DNA from: a bacterium
GTDB lineage: Bacteria; Krumholzibacteriota; Krumholzibacteriia; LZORAL124-64-63
Length of the DNA stretch: 5,799 bases
Direction: 5' to 3'
Assembly: GCA_030635025.1 (NCBI GenBank)
Contig: DAOVZQ010000193.1
Location: 1-5,799, forward strand
The translations under genes and the position numbers were made by a program. The notes beneath the pieces are model-generated. The model did not search any database. It had not been told where the DNA came from and saw nothing but the letters and a program-made list of their open reading frames with translations. Shown here in pieces: positions 5,147-5,799 of the stretch; the first letter of the stretch is position 1; each line of letters starts with the position of its first letter.

Positions 5147-5799
5147 TGTCGCGCATTCTGCTCATCGACGACGATCTCAGCCTCCGCGACGTGGTGAGTT
5201 TCATCCTCGTCGGCGCCGGGCACGATGTTGCGACCGCCGCCGACGGCGACGCGGGTGTCGCGGCCTTCGATGCGGATCCGCCGGACTTGGTCCTGACCGA
5301 TCTCAAGATGCCGGGGCGAGACGGCATGGCCGTATTGCGTCACGTCGTCGAAGCGGATCCCGGCGTGCCCGTGATCATGTTCACGGCCTACGGTACGGTG
5401 GAGCAGGCGGTCGAGGCGATGCAACTGGGAGCCCATACCTATCTTCTGAAGCCCTTCAACCGGGACGAACTGCAGTTGACGGTCGAGCGGGCCCTGAAAT
5501 CCCGCGAACTGGAAGCGGATAACAGTCGTCTGCGCCGGGCCCTGCGTGAGCGACCGGACGGTCCGCCGTTCCTCTACGCCTCGGCTGCCATGGAGGAACT
5601 GGTCGACCGTCTCGCCCTGGTGGCGGAGGCCGAAGTGAATACGCTGGTCACCGGTGAGAGCGGTGTGGGCAAGGAGTTGGTCGCTCGGGCCGTGCACGAC
5701 ATGTCACCCCGTGCGGACGGTCCCTTCGTGACGGTCAACTGCGGAGCTATCCCGGTCCATCTGGTCGAATCTGAACTGTTCGGTCACGAGCGCGGCGCG
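5146..5799 (+). CDS. NtrC-family sigma-54-dependent response regulator (partial, cut at right edge)
   Basis: The first 218 residues are present and the reading frame is open to the window end. Residues 1-120 are a receiver domain with the acidic pocket D8-D9-D10, phosphoacceptor D52 in T-D-L-K-M-P-G, T80 and K102-P-F. A short helical linker (about 117-135) leads into the AAA+ sigma-54 interaction domain. Walker A is G170-E-S-G-V-G-K-E, with Val where most relatives have Thr. The family blocks FVTVNCGAIP (194-203) and E-S-E-L-F-G-H-E-R-G-A (208-218) follow. The last two residues begin the GAFTGA loop that contacts sigma-54, so its completeness cannot be judged. Walker B, the sensor residues and the expected Fis-type HTH lie outside. 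AAGGTG (5133-5138) is a well-spaced ribosome binding site. It is the cognate partner of the upstream kinase and would activate sigma-54 promoters when phosphorylated. Confidence 0.93.
   Translation, partial: MSRILLIDDDLSLRDVVSFILVGAGHDVATAADGDAGVAAFDADPPDLVLTDLKMPGRDGMAVLRHVVEADPGVPVIMFTAYGTVEQAVEAMQLGAHTYLLKPFNRDELQLTVERALKSRELEADNSRLRRALRERPDGPPFLYASAAMEELVDRLALVAEAEVNTLVTGESGVGKELVARAVHDMSPRADGPFVTVNCGAIPVHLVESELFGHERGA

Noticed and set aside
5059..5697. Minus-strand open frame of 212 codons opposite the response regulator
   Set aside because: The plus strand encodes an unmistakable receiver plus AAA+ domain, and the antisense product has no family features.

Overview
The window comes from a GC-rich genome with dense, tightly spaced genes. 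The organism is almost certainly a Gram-negative (diderm) bacterium: it encodes an LPS-core-type glycosyltransferase, a peptidoglycan-binding OmpA-like protein, a probable lipoprotein and a sigma-54-type response regulator. These families occur in the deltaproteobacterial lineages (Myxococcota, Desulfobacterota, Bdellovibrionota) and in several little-cultured diderm phyla. No RNA gene or phylogenetic marker is present, so the phylum cannot be fixed.

Layout. Two transcription units diverge from a 180-base intergenic region (1387-1566). Leftward (minus strand) is a 12-helix transporter related to the ATP/ADP translocase (Tlc/NTT) branch of the MFS. Its stop codon overlaps by ATGA the start of an exported-protein gene that runs off the left edge. 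Rightward (plus strand) are five closely packed genes: a probable lipoprotein with a beta-rich, carbohydrate-binding-module-like body; a family 2 glycosyltransferase of the WaaE/KdtX/LgtF type; an OmpA-like protein with a helical N-terminal half; a membrane-bound sensor histidine kinase; and the first 218 residues of an NtrC-type response regulator, which is cut by the right edge inside its AAA+ domain. Junctions are +41 nt, ATGA overlap, +15 nt and TGATG overlap, so one operon is likely.

How the genes may work together. The rightward unit combines surface glycan synthesis, an outer-membrane-to-peptidoglycan link, a surface or periplasmic lipoprotein and a two-component system. It looks like an envelope-maintenance operon carrying its own regulator, but this is an inference from context. 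No mobile element, CRISPR array, tRNA, rRNA or convincing terminator was seen. I found no clearly new system. The points most worth a second look are the uncharacterised lipoprotein, the translational coupling of a glycosyltransferase to an OmpA-like protein, and a palindrome between the divergent units.
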